NCBI RefSeq assembly: GCF_025264625.1
Contig: NZ_CP093313.1
Location: 3,472,001-3,536,000 of the forward strand
DNA: 64,000 nt
Origin: Occallatibacter riparius
GTDB lineage: Bacteria; Acidobacteriota; Terriglobia; Terriglobales; Acidobacteriaceae
Direction: 5' to 3'
Under the pieces are notes generated by a model that saw only the letters and a program-made list of their open reading frames with translations, made no database searches and was not told the origin of the DNA. This document shows, piece by piece, positions 1-8,717 of the stretch. Within the stretch, counting starts at the first letter, position 1; every line of letters begins with the position of its first letter. The position numbers and the translations under genes are program-made.

Positions 1-97
1 CCGATTGCGGCTTTAAGCGCAATTACGATCCGGGATCACTTTACAGGTCCTATTCACACTCAAATTCCGAGCCTCGCCCGATGGAACACCTTGGACC

Positions 98-2069
98 GTG
101 CGCGCGCGACGGCCCACGGCGTGGGCTCCACTCAACGGTGTAACTATAACGACGGGGATTTCGCCGGTTCTGACAAAGAACTCGTCACATTCAGGAAACA
201 CCGGTCTATGCAACAACTTCGGCGGCACTGTCGGCGGGCCCATCTGGAAGAACAAGACATTCTTCTTCTTCGACTACGACACGACCCGCGCCAGCAACCT
301 GGGTACATACCAGGCCGGCGTTCCCTCTGACGCCGAGCGGGCCGGCGACTTTGGCGAGGTGTGCGGCGCGCAGGGCGGCACCTTCGACCAGAATGGCAAG
401 TGCTCCGTGGCCCAGGGACAGATCTGGGACCCCTATAGCGGGAGCTACCAGAACGTCGAGGGCTATGGGTCGGGCGCGGTGCGCAGCGCTTACATCCCAT
501 ATAACAACATCGCCGCATACTCTAGTCCGGGGAACCCCAAGTTGCCGCCTTCCCTTGAGCTACCGGCCGGGGCCGGCAATCTGATCGACCCGGTGGCCAA
601 GAAGATGATGCAGCTCTTCCCGAAGCCATCGGCGAACATGGCCAATCCAACCATCTACGACAACTGGTCGGCCGCGGGCGCGAGCCATTCTCCCAACAAT
701 CAGTTCGAACGGGTTCATCGGCGTGCCGGCCACGTTCATCGGAGGCGGTTACTATTCCGCCGCCTTCACCAGTATCGGCGGAGATCCCTACGCCAACTAC
801 AAGCAGGGGAAGAGCACCGGGCAGGCCGGTGTAATGCTTAACAAGGTCTGGGGAGAACATGATGTCAAGTTCGGATTCGAAGGCCGCCAACACATCATGA
901 ACTACATTCAGACCGAAGCTCCCAACGGCAATTTCAATTTCGATACCGGTGGATCATCGGGATGTTTCTATGACCTCTCGCTCTGCGGCGGCGACGCCAT
1001 GGCCAGTTTCATGATGGGCCAGTCGAACAGCAACTACTACGAGATCCAGGACCAGCCCGCCACCCTCGACCGCCAGTATGCCGGATACGGTCAGGATAAC
1101 TGGAAGGTCAACCAGAAGCTGACCCTCAATCTTGGCTTGCGCTACGAAGTCTCTGTCCCGAGAACCGAACGGTATAACCGTCAAAAATTGGCTGGATCTC
1201 ACGGTGAAGTCGCCGCTCCAGCTAGCAGGCAATGCAGGATTCGACCGCACCCTCTACGGCGGCGAAGTGTTTGCGAACTCCGACCAGCGCAGAATCGTCA
1301 ACATGGACTGGAAAGACATCCAGCCTCGTTTCGGCTTTGCTTATCAATGGGACGCGAAGATCGTGATCCGCGGCGGCTATGGCATCTACTACTCGCAGCC
1401 CCGGTCCGGCGCAACAGGTGTCCAACCGTATTTGTCGGGCGGATTCAAGCAAGGCACCAGCGCGATTCTGACCTATAACAACGACGGTGCGACTTCCTAC
1501 GTACACCTCAACCATCCGTTCCCCAGTGGATTGCTGCAGCCGCCGGGCGCATCGCCTTGAGCACCGACCTGGACTACAGTGCTGCCGGAGCCCTGCGCGA
1601 CGTCACCAATACACCCTACGAGCAAAGCCTGAGTTTCGGCGTGGAACAGCAGTTGCCCTGGAGCCTTCTCTTCAACTTGCTTTATGCCGGCAAGAAGGGC
1701 ACCCATTTCTTTTTTTCCAGCGCCAACTGGATCAACCATCTTGGAGTTGGAGTCGAAAGCCTCCCAACCGGCGAGAAGGGTGCGCTCACCAACTACGTGG
1801 ACAATCCCCTCGCGGGAGTGATCACCGATCCGGGAAGCGATCTTTATTACGACCAGGTGCCAGCGTACTATTTGCAACTACCCTATCCTCAATTCCCTTG
1901 GGGGGTGAGCGTCGAACCGCCGCCGATTGCGAACTCGACGTACCACGCGCTGCAAGCAACGCTGGAGAAACGCTACCTATTTCGGCAAAGCACTCCCTCC
2001 ATATGGCGGACTCCAGAAGTACTTTGCAGAGACCGAGATGGACGGCCGCTGGTGAGTCGCAGCGAATGA
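98..2069 (+). pseudogene. Broken TonB-dependent receptor (Oar-like)
   Basis: Four consecutive pieces in changing frames read as one outer-membrane TonB-dependent receptor of the Oar/carboxypeptidase-regulatory type. The first (to about 705) carries FGGTVGGPIWKNKTFFFFDY, typical of this family. The second (about 723-1180) carries the KVWGEHDVKFGFEGR and LTLNLGLRYEV strands. The third (about 1180-1556) has IQPRFGFAYQWD and VIRGGYGIYY. The fourth (about 1557-1985) has QSLSFGVEQQLPW and STYHALQATLEKRY. Frame changes lie near 705-723 (probably with an internal deletion), near 1180 and near 1555. The plug/carboxypeptidase-like N-terminus and the last beta strands are missing, so the protein cannot be functional. 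Homology before about 185 is not convincing. Intact relatives import large substrates such as glycans across the outer membrane. Confidence 0.85.
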
Positions 2070-2690
2070 TTAATGATCTCAGATTGTAAGCGATCCCCGC
2101 GGACGAAGCTATTTCTGCTCTAGGAGATAAGGGTTAAACGCGCATCTGGGTCCTTGCTCTCCATGTCCAGGGCGCCGATCGACGGAGCTCTGCTAGACAT
2201 TCCAAATTCTCTCTGCTTCGCGTCACCTCAAGATGCGCTGTTTTGCTTACCAGAACGGACTCACTACGATCACCCTTGCAACTGATTGACTATTCGTGTG
2301 CTTGCACTGAATCTAAGACATCATTGGGAGTTCGGAATCGACTTCGATCGACTTTCCTGCGGCCGCCTCCCGATCACTCGATGGCTGGGATCGCCTGGAG
2401 TACGCCACGGTGCCGACCTGGCGGCACATGCGGTCGTAGGCGATCTCGCGGCTTGGCCTGTAGGGCAGCATTCCGCATTGGTTTTATCGCGGCCTCGATC
2501 TCCCTACGGCGCTGAAAATGATGCAGATATGCACATTTGCCGAGGGTTCCAGGCGGGAGCACTTCTACCTCGTGAAGGCCCCACCTCGTCGCGCTAAACC
2601 ATTTATACTTGCGAAGACCGTAAGGAATTCAGGGAAAGGAGCGTCCGCTCAGGTCACTGACGGGCTCGGAAAACCCCTCGCTTCGTATTT
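2070..2690. other. Gene-poor stretch after the receptor remnant
   Basis: No reading frame here has a recognisable domain, a convincing start site or a family resemblance. Short open frames exist on both strands but look random. It probably represents decayed sequence left by the same events that broke the upstream receptor gene. Confidence 0.5.
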
Positions 2691-2796
2691 TGTGACAGCG
2701 AGAATTAGCAAGGGGTACACGATTGTGACAGCCAGTTTTAACAGGGGGGGCGCGATTGTGACAGCCAGTTTTAGCAGTGACAGCGAGAATTAGCAG
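2691..2796 (+). repeat. Four short direct repeats upstream of ssb
   Basis: The core GTGACAGCSAG followed by an A/T-rich TTARCA recurs four times, beginning at 2692, 2725, 2758 and 2778. The two inner copies are 25 bp long (2720-2744 and 2753-2777) and differ at one base. The two outer copies share GTGACAGCGAGAATTAGCA. The array ends only about 20 bp before the ssb start codon. Repeats of this kind are seen at ends of some insertion sequences, but no transposase lies nearby. They could also be protein-binding sites in the ssb promoter. Confidence 0.7.
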
Positions 2797-2817
2797 CGGA
2801 CACATAGAAGGAGTGAG

Positions 2818-3282
2818 ATGGCGAAGAGCGTTAACAAAGTGATATTGCTCGGCAACGTAGGCAAGGATCCTGAGATTCGTTCGACGGGGGGCGGCACCAT
2901 GGTCGCGAACTTCACGCTGGCGACAACGGACCGGGCCAAAGATCAGCAGGGCAACTGGCAGGACAAGACCGAGTGGCACAACCTGGTGGCGTTCCAGCGC
3001 ACGGCGGAGATCGTGCGCGACTACGTGAAGAAGGGCACCAAGCTCTACGTGGAAGGCAAGATCCAGACGCGCAGCTGGGACGACAAAGAGTCCGGGCAGA
3101 AGCGGTATCGCACGGAGATCATCGTGAACGACATTTCGCTGCTGTCGGGCCGGGATGATGCGGGCGGAGGTGGCGGGTATAGCCGAGGGTCGAATGCGGG
3201 CAGCTTTGATCAGCGGCAGCCGGCGGCTCAGGAGGACTTTGCGCAGTCGGCTGAGATCTCGGACGACGATATTCCGTTCTAG
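2818..3282 (+). CDS. ssb: Single-stranded DNA-binding protein
   Basis: A 154-residue SSB. It coats single-stranded DNA during replication, recombination and repair and recruits partner proteins through its C-terminal tail. The N-terminal OB fold (about residues 1-108) shows VNKVILLGNVGKDPEIR, a WHNLVAF stretch and the KLYVEGKIQTRSW strand. A Gly/Ser/Gln-rich linker follows, and the protein ends in the acidic tip DDDIPF, the canonical SSB interaction peptide. The ATG at 2818 follows the Shine-Dalgarno AAGGAG at 2808-2813. The gene stands alone, with repeats upstream and a hairpin terminator downstream. Confidence 0.97.
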   Translation: MAKSVNKVILLGNVGKDPEIRSTGGGTMVANFTLATTDRAKDQQGNWQDKTEWHNLVAFQRTAEIVRDYVKKGTKLYVEGKIQTRSWDDKESGQKRYRTEIIVNDISLLSGRDDAGGGGGYSRGSNAGSFDQRQPAAQEDFAQSAEISDDDIPF

Positions 3283-3308
3283 AGCTGGACCTGTTTGAAT
3301 GGGTTGCG

Positions 3309-3334
3309 GGCCGTCTGAGGGCGGCCTTCTGTTT
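3309..3334 (+). terminator. Probable terminator of ssb
   Basis: GGCCG at 3309-3313 pairs with CGGCC at 3322-3326 across an 8-base loop and is followed by the T-rich TTCTGTTT. It lies about 27 bp after the ssb stop codon. Confidence 0.6.
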
Positions 3335-3996
3335 ATAGGTCAGTAACTGTTCGACTAAAACCGGGGAACCGGGCTTTCGCTTTATGTTCAACATTTATTC
3401 GCCATAGGGGCGAAAACGTCCGGTCTGCGATATTGGTCATAAGTTATTGAATGTATTCGAGTAGTTCATTTACTACTTTATGCATGAATATACATTCTTG
3501 AATTTAACTGTTATTTATATGGTAAATACTCAGAAATCTGACTTGTAACGAAATGGCACCAGACACTACTCCCCACGTTGTCATCGTATGAAACGTGGAC
3601 TCGTGTGTAAGTGACGGCGGTCGCGACTAATAGAAGCGAGCGGGTCGCCCGGAGTCAGCGCAGTTGCGCTTCAGAGGCGGGTTGAGGAAGCCGACAGATC
3701 TTGATTTGCTCATTCGCATAGGGGCAGGCAAGGTCGGCCTTCGTATCGCGCGCCAGGATAAACCCAGGTTGCGAAGAGGCCTCCAGGGCAGGTATGCGCG
3801 CCGGGCTCCAACGGGTATCGAGGTCCTTCTGAGCCTGAGTGCCCTGGGTCCATAGCTGGGTTAGATCCGGAGCGATGGATGCGCCGCCTCCGTAGAGCAT
3901 GGCACGCCTCACGCGTGGCTCAAGACTCTGACTTGGGAACGCGACTGGCCGGTTCTGACGGACTGACACTTCGCGGACTGTACTTGCGGCTGCCTA
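3335..3996. other. Intergenic region with an AT-rich island
   Basis: No supported gene. About 3421-3560 is markedly richer in A and T than the surroundings and contains nested dyads: GAATGTA at 3449-3455 against TACATTC at 3491-3497, and inside them GTAGT at 3461-3465 against ACTAC at 3472-3476. From about 3600 the composition returns to normal. A leftward open frame at 3655-3969 (104 codons) shows no recognisable family or ribosome site and is not called. Confidence 0.5.
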
Positions 3997-4917
3997 TCAG
4001 CGCGGAAGTGCAGTGCTGCGTTTCGCGACTGCCGGCCGATGGGCCGCGGCTTGCGCATAGTCGGCCTTTGCGGCGGCAAGTTCTGGTCCTTCCAACTGGA
4101 GGCGCGGCGGGCGCACGCGTGCGGAGCCCAGGCCGGCTTCCTGCTGCACCTGCTTGATGAGCTGAACGAATTTTGGCACCGTGTCCATGCGCAGCAGGGG
4201 CAGAAACCAGCGGTAGAGCTCGAAGGCTTCCTGCTTGCGGCCTTCCGTTGCGAAGTTGAAGAGATCGACGGACTCGCGCGGGAATGCGTTGACGAGGCCG
4301 GCGATCCAGCCAACGGCTCCGGCGTCAATTCCCTCAACAATTGCATCATCCACACCGACAAAGATGGCGAGCCGATCTCCGGTCAAAGCGCGGATCGCGG
4401 TCACGCGGCGCACGTCTGTCGAGGATTCCTTGACGGCGGCGAGACTGGGAAATTCACGCGCGAGTTCCTGAATTTGCTCGGGAGTGAAGTCGGTGCCGTA
4501 GGCCACGGGATTGTTGTAGAGCATGGCAGGCAGCTCAGTGGCTGCGAGAATAGCGGCGACATGCGCTTTCATCTCGCGCCAATCACCTTGATAGACGTAG
4601 GGCGGCAGAATCATGAGGCCCTGCGCGCCGGCCCGAGAAACTGATTGCGCGAGTGCGACTGCTTCTGCAGTGGACAACGCCGAGATTGCCGCAACCACCG
4701 GAATTTGAGGCGATACAGCTCCGGCGACGGTTTGTATCACCGAGATCTTCTCATCAAAGGTGAGAGTGGCGGCTTCGCCTAAGGAGCCCAGGCAGACCAT
4801 GCCGGCGCATCCGTTATCGCGCAGCCAGCGTGCGTGTCGACCGATGAAGGCGTGATCAACTTTCAGCTCGGCATCAAACGCGGTGGTCATCGCGGGCATT
4901 ACGCCTTTCCATTGCAT
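3997..4917 (-). CDS. DapA-family 1-pyrroline-4-hydroxy-2-carboxylate deaminase (predicted)
   Basis: A 306-residue member of the dihydrodipicolinate synthase/N-acetylneuraminate lyase family, a TIM barrel that uses a Schiff-base lysine. The lysine is K163 in AAVKESS and the catalytic tyrosine Y134 in LYNNP. Being last in an operon with a hydroxyproline epimerase and a D-amino-acid dehydrogenase, it is best read as the deaminase (EC 3.5.4.22) that converts 1-pyrroline-4-hydroxy-2-carboxylate to 2-oxoglutarate semialdehyde and ammonia. That role is inferred from context; the fold and catalytic residues are seen directly. The ATG at 4917 has AAGGAG just upstream, inside the end of the preceding gene (19-nt overlap), which suggests coupled translation. 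The next enzyme, a semialdehyde dehydrogenase, is not in the window. Confidence 0.85.
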   Translation of the reverse strand: MQWKGVMPAMTTAFDAELKVDHAFIGRHARWLRDNGCAGMVCLGSLGEAATLTFDEKISVIQTVAGAVSPQIPVVAAISALSTAEAVALAQSVSRAGAQGLMILPPYVYQGDWREMKAHVAAILAATELPAMLYNNPVAYGTDFTPEQIQELAREFPSLAAVKESSTDVRRVTAIRALTGDRLAIFVGVDDAIVEGIDAGAVGWIAGLVNAFPRESVDLFNFATEGRKQEAFELYRWFLPLLRMDTVPKFVQLIKQVQQEAGLGSARVRPPRLQLEGPELAAAKADYAQAAAHRPAVAKRSTALPR

Positions 4918-6071
4918 TGCGGCTCCTTGTGATGTTCAGAGTAGCGTGTCGACTGTTTGTAACGGGATGGCAGATACGGGTCGGGTGCGATAGGTGGCTG
5001 CTTGCCACTGAAAGACGCGACGATGAGCTCTGCGGTTCCGAGCGAAGTGGTGATGCCGAGGCCTTCATGTCCTGTGGCAAGCCAGACCGAATCGTCGGCG
5101 GTCGAGGGACCGATGAGGGGCAGCTTGTCCGGTGTGGCTGCGCGGAAGCCGGTCCAGACGCGAATCGCGCTCATGGATTGCAGAGAGGGCATGTAGAGGG
5201 CCGCGCGCTGGAGCACGGCGGTGATCATGTGCTGATCGACGGCGGGATCTTCATTGCCATATTGGCGGGATGAGCCGATGAGTACTTGGCCGGTGCTGCG
5301 CGGCTGCACGTTGAAGGCGACGGAGTCTGCGCCGATGCTGTGGGCGCTCTTGAGATAGCCGAGCTCGACGAGCTGGTGACGGACGAAATTAGGGTAGCGA
5401 TCGGTGATGACGAGGTGGCCTTTGCGCTTTTTAACTGGGATGTCAGCGTCGAACTGCGGAGACCAGGCACCGGTTGCATTCAACAGGCGAGGCGCTTTTA
5501 GATGCGAGCCGTCGTCGAGAACGGCTTCGCCGTTGGCCATTCGCGAAATGGAGCGGCCGACGATGAGAGTCGCGCCGTGTTGCTGCGCTTCATGGGCGAG
5601 GTGAAGGGCAACTGTCGGAGGATAGGCAACGGCATCGTCAGGCACGAGCAGCGCGCCTGCGAGGCCGGAGCGTAGGTTTGATTCACGCTGAGCAAGCTGC
5701 TGTGCGTTCAGTAGTACAGCGGGAACATTGCGGGCTGTGTAGAAGGCATGCTTGCGCTCTGCTTCGGCCATCTCCTCATCATCAGCGGCGATCCAGAGAG
5801 TACCGCGCTGCTCATACTCGCATGAAGCGGGGAGCTTGAGGCTGAGCGCGTGCCACAGAAGCTGACTGTAGCGGGTCAGCGCGAACTGAGCATCGGAATC
5901 GTCCATGACAACGATGTGGCCCATGCCGGCGGCGGTTGCGCCGCTGCCGAGGACATCGCGCTCGACGAGAGCGACGCGCATGCCTTGGCGTGCGCAGGCC
6001 GCGGCGCAGGCCGCTCCCACGATGCCGCCACCGGCGATGATCACGTCGAACGATGAGGCAGCCATGGTCAT
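4899..6071 (-). CDS. DadA-like FAD-dependent D-hydroxyproline dehydrogenase subunit
   Basis: A 390-residue FAD oxidoreductase of the DAO/DadA type. The N-terminal dinucleotide-binding motif GGGIVG (about residues 14-19) is followed by LVERDVLGSGATAAG. The C-terminal FAD-binding part has RVWTGFRAATPDKLPLIGP and ATGHEGLGIT. It should oxidise cis-4-hydroxy-D-proline, the epimerase product, to 1-pyrroline-4-hydroxy-2-carboxylate at the inner membrane. It starts 3 nt after the epimerase stop and overlaps the deaminase gene, so the three form one operon. With the divergent 2Fe-2S and FAD/BFD genes it matches the beta subunit of the known hetero-oligomeric dehydrogenase. A second in-frame ATG lies two codons in. 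Confidence 0.88.
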   Translation of the reverse strand: MTMAASSFDVIIAGGGIVGAACAAACARQGMRVALVERDVLGSGATAAGMGHIVVMDDSDAQFALTRYSQLLWHALSLKLPASCEYEQRGTLWIAADDEEMAEAERKHAFYTARNVPAVLLNAQQLAQRESNLRSGLAGALLVPDDAVAYPPTVALHLAHEAQQHGATLIVGRSISRMANGEAVLDDGSHLKAPRLLNATGAWSPQFDADIPVKKRKGHLVITDRYPNFVRHQLVELGYLKSAHSIGADSVAFNVQPRSTGQVLIGSSRQYGNEDPAVDQHMITAVLQRAALYMPSLQSMSAIRVWTGFRAATPDKLPLIGPSTADDSVWLATGHEGLGITTSLGTAELIVASFSGKQPPIAPDPYLPSRYKQSTRYSEHHKEPQCNGKA

Positions 6072-6074
6072 CAG

Positions 6075-7031
6075 TTAGCCGATTCCATCACGAAACGGAT
6101 CAGTTGGATCGTAGAGGAGAGTGGATTCAGCGGTGACGAACGCTGAGCCGGTGATGCTGGGGATGACTTGTTTGCCTTCCATGCGCACGCGGCCTTCGAA
6201 TACGGTGCCGAGAATCCCTTCCTGACGCCATGTTTCTCCTGGCGCGAGTTTGCCGTCGGCGATAAGGCAGGCCATCTTGGCGCTGGTGCCGGTTCCGCAG
6301 GGGGAACGATCGTAGGCCTTGCCGGGACACAGCACGAAGTTGCGGCTGTGATTGGCAGGATCGAGAGGGTCGCTGAACAACTCGATGTGGTCGATCTCCG
6401 CGCGGTTGGCGCCGGTGATTTCTGCTGAGGTGAGTGCGTTGCGCACGGCCCATGTGAAGTCCGTGAGCTGATCGACGTTCTCGAGGCGGAGATCGAATGG
6501 ATGATCTTTGATGAGGAAGAACCAGTTGCCGCCCCAGGCTACGTCACCGATGATTTCGCCGAACTGAGGGACGTGTACACGGGCGTTCGCGATGTGGCGG
6601 TAGGCGGGAATGTTTTCGATAGTTGCGGTGTTCGGGGAGTCGAGTTGGACGCGCACAATGCCGACTGGAGTTTGAATACGATGCGCGCCGGGCGTGATGC
6701 GGCCGAGGTGAGCGAGGGTGACGGCGACACCGATGGTGCCGTGTCCGCACATGCCGAGATAGCCGGCGTTGTTGAAGAAGATGACGGCGGCTGCGCAATC
6801 GGGAGTATCGGGCGGCAGAATCCAGGCGCCTACGATGACGTCGGAACCGCGTGGTTCGCAAAGAATCGCGCGGCGCAGGTGGTCGTGTTCAGTGCGCAGC
6901 CGTTCGAGGCGTTTGGCGAGCGGGCCTGCGCCGAGGTCAGGGCCGCCGGAGAGCACGCAGCGTGTTGGTTCGCCGGCTGTGTGCGAATCGAGGACGACGA
7001 TCTTTTGGAGAGAATGCTGGGCCGGAGTCAT
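6075..7031 (-). CDS. 4-hydroxyproline epimerase (proline racemase family)
   Basis: A 318-residue proline racemase-family enzyme that interconverts trans-4-hydroxy-L-proline and cis-4-hydroxy-D-proline, the first step of hydroxyproline breakdown. The two catalytic cysteines are both present: C95 in MCGHGTIG and C245 in SPCGTGTSA. This excludes the trans-3-hydroxyproline dehydratases, which have threonine at the second site. The N-terminal DSHTAGEPTR is typical. Longer upstream starts exist in the open frame (ATG at 7073 and beyond), but 7031 gives the usual family length and N-terminus and leaves room for a promoter. First gene of the leftward operon. Confidence 0.9.
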   Translation of the reverse strand: MTPAQHSLQKIVVLDSHTAGEPTRCVLSGGPDLGAGPLAKRLERLRTEHDHLRRAILCEPRGSDVIVGAWILPPDTPDCAAAVIFFNNAGYLGMCGHGTIGVAVTLAHLGRITPGAHRIQTPVGIVRVQLDSPNTATIENIPAYRHIANARVHVPQFGEIIGDVAWGGNWFFLIKDHPFDLRLENVDQLTDFTWAVRNALTSAEITGANRAEIDHIELFSDPLDPANHSRNFVLCPGKAYDRSPCGTGTSAKMACLIADGKLAPGETWRQEGILGTVFEGRVRMEGKQVIPSITGSAFVTAESTLLYDPTDPFRDGIG

Positions 7032-7073
7032 GGCTGGGCGGCAGTCCTGATGGCTGAATGAGGTGTTGCTCAT

Positions 7074-7119
7074 GCGAAGTATACAGTCCGCTACAATCGG
7101 AGTCGTCGTGAGCTCGCCT
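7074..7119. promoter_or_regulatory. Divergent promoter region of the hydroxyproline cluster
   Basis: This short gap separates the leftward epimerase operon from the rightward dehydrogenase genes. TACAAT at 7092-7097 is a plausible rightward -10 element. On the other strand TATACT at about 7079-7084 is a plausible leftward -10. No clear -35 hexamer is visible for either. Both halves of the pathway are likely controlled from here, but no regulator gene adjoins the cluster in the window. Confidence 0.4.
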
Positions 7120-7374
7120 ATGTCTTTCGAGTCATCCGAACAAATATCGATTTCGATCAACGGGCGGACGGTTGGGGTGCGCGCGGGATCGAGTGTGGCT
7201 GCTGCGATGATGCTGGCGGGTACGGCTTGCCACACGTCTGTTTCAGGCGAGCCGCGCGGACCGCTGTGCGGGATGGGCATCTGCATGGAATGCCGAGCCA
7301 CCGTGGACGGGGTTGCTCATGTGCGTACGTGCCAGGTGTTGGTGAAAGATGGCATGCGGGTAACGACCGGATGA
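7120..7374 (+). CDS. 2Fe-2S ferredoxin-like subunit (HcnA/gamma type)
   Basis: An 84-residue plant-type [2Fe-2S] protein like the small subunit of HcnABC and of heteromeric D-amino-acid dehydrogenases. Cluster ligands are seen in the CGMGICMEC segment with a further cysteine in VRTC near residue 70. Its stop overlaps the next gene in an ATGA junction, so the two are translationally coupled. With the neighbouring FAD proteins it should pass electrons from hydroxyproline oxidation towards the respiratory chain. The ATG at 7120 is favoured because upstream frames run into the promoter; GTG at 7108 is an alternative. Confidence 0.85.
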   Translation: MSFESSEQISISINGRTVGVRAGSSVAAAMMLAGTACHTSVSGEPRGPLCGMGICMECRATVDGVAHVRTCQVLVKDGMRVTTG

Positions 7375-8648
7375 GCGCGCGCGAGGTGCTCGTAGTAGGT
7401 GCTGGGCCGGCGGGGATGGCGGCTGCGGCTGCAGTAGCCGAGGGTGGCTGTCGGGTGCGCGTAATCGATGAGAACGCATCGGCCGGTGGGCAGATCTGGC
7501 GCGGCTATGGATCGGATCCCAAAGGCGGTGCGCCGCGCTTTGCGAGGCTGATGCAGCGATTGGCCGCTGCGCAGGTTGAGATGGTTGCAGGAACGCGGGT
7601 GGTGGCGCAGCCTGCGAAGGGTGTGCTGCGCGTTGAGGGCGATGCAGGCAGTGGCGATCTGAGCTTCGACAAGCTGATTCTGGCCACGGGCGCGCGCGAG
7701 CGATTTCTGCCGTTTCCGGGATGGACATTGCCGGGGGTGCTGGGGACGGGCGGGCTGCAAGCAATGGTGAAGGCGGGGCTGCCAATCGCGGGGAAACGCG
7801 TGGTTCTGGCGGGGAGTGGGCCATTGCTGCTTGCGGTTGCCGCGAATCTTGCGAAGCAGGGCGCGGAGATCGCGGGAATTTTTGAACAGGCGCCGATGTC
7901 GCGGCTGATGGCCTTTGGGGTGAGCCTGATGTCGCATCCGGGCAAGATTGTGGAGGGGCTTCGCTACGGCTCTGCAGTAAAGGGCGCGGGCTATCGCACG
8001 AGTGCATGGGTGACCCGAGCGGATGGAACGGATCGGCTGATGTCCGTGACAGTGAGCATCGGCGGGAAGGCGCGGGAGATCGGTTGCGATTATCTCGGCT
8101 GCGGATTTCATCTTGTGCCGAACCTGGAACTGCCTCGGCTGCTTGGGTGCGCCACGGAAGAAGGATTTGTTCGGGTCGATGCGGGGCAGCAGTCGAGTGT
8201 AGAGGGCGTCTATTGTGCGGGGGAGCTCACCGGCGTGGGCGGCCTGGAGAAGGCGCTGATTGAAGGTGAGATTGCGGGGCTTGCGGCTGCTGGCCGATCC
8301 GCTGTGCATCTGTTTCCTCGGCGTGACCGGCAGATGCGGTTTGCGCGGAAGCTGGATGAGGCGTTCGCGCTGCGCGGGGAACTAGGAGAGTTGGCAGCAG
8401 AAGACACGATTGTATGTCGCTGCGAGGATGTTCGGCGTGGTGCTCTGGAAGGCATGCGCAGCGGTCGCGAGGCCAAATTGCACACGCGCTGCGGGATGGG
8501 ACCGTGCCAGGGGCGCGTCTGCGGTCCGGCGACGTTGTTCTTGTTCGGCTGGGACGCCGAGAGCGTCAGGCCGCCGATTACGCCTGCGCGCATTGAGACG
8601 ATTGCCGCGGACGTCAGTGATGTTGCGTCGGCTCAAGACGTAAGGTGA
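7371..8648 (+). CDS. FAD/BFD-type oxidoreductase subunit (HcnB/alpha type)
   Basis: A 425-residue pyridine-nucleotide-disulfide-type oxidoreductase. The N-terminal FAD motif is VVGAGPAGMAAAA, a second nucleotide-binding region is VVLAGSGPLLLAVA, and ATGARERFLPFPGW is typical of the HcnB/SoxA group. The C-terminal BFD-like [2Fe-2S] domain has CRCEDV and RCGMGPCQGRVC. In the known Pseudomonas putida-type enzyme, alpha, beta and gamma subunits form the D-hydroxyproline dehydrogenase; here alpha and gamma lie divergent from beta (4899-6071). The start at 7371 overlaps the stop of the ferredoxin gene. Confidence 0.87.
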   Translation: MSAREVLVVGAGPAGMAAAAAVAEGGCRVRVIDENASAGGQIWRGYGSDPKGGAPRFARLMQRLAAAQVEMVAGTRVVAQPAKGVLRVEGDAGSGDLSFDKLILATGARERFLPFPGWTLPGVLGTGGLQAMVKAGLPIAGKRVVLAGSGPLLLAVAANLAKQGAEIAGIFEQAPMSRLMAFGVSLMSHPGKIVEGLRYGSAVKGAGYRTSAWVTRADGTDRLMSVTVSIGGKAREIGCDYLGCGFHLVPNLELPRLLGCATEEGFVRVDAGQQSSVEGVYCAGELTGVGGLEKALIEGEIAGLAAAGRSAVHLFPRRDRQMRFARKLDEAFALRGELGELAAEDTIVCRCEDVRRGALEGMRSGREAKLHTRCGMGPCQGRVCGPATLFLFGWDAESVRPPITPARIETIAADVSDVASAQDVR

Positions 8649-8717
8649 TTGAAATCGTGCGGGCAGGAACGTACAAACGATCTGTTCTAAACTGAAGGGT
8701 ACGCTGGGAGTGTCTCT

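Noticed and set aside
3655..3969. A 104-codon leftward open frame before the deaminase gene
   Set aside because: No ribosome site, no family resemblance and atypical residue mix; it could be a gene fragment but cannot be supported.
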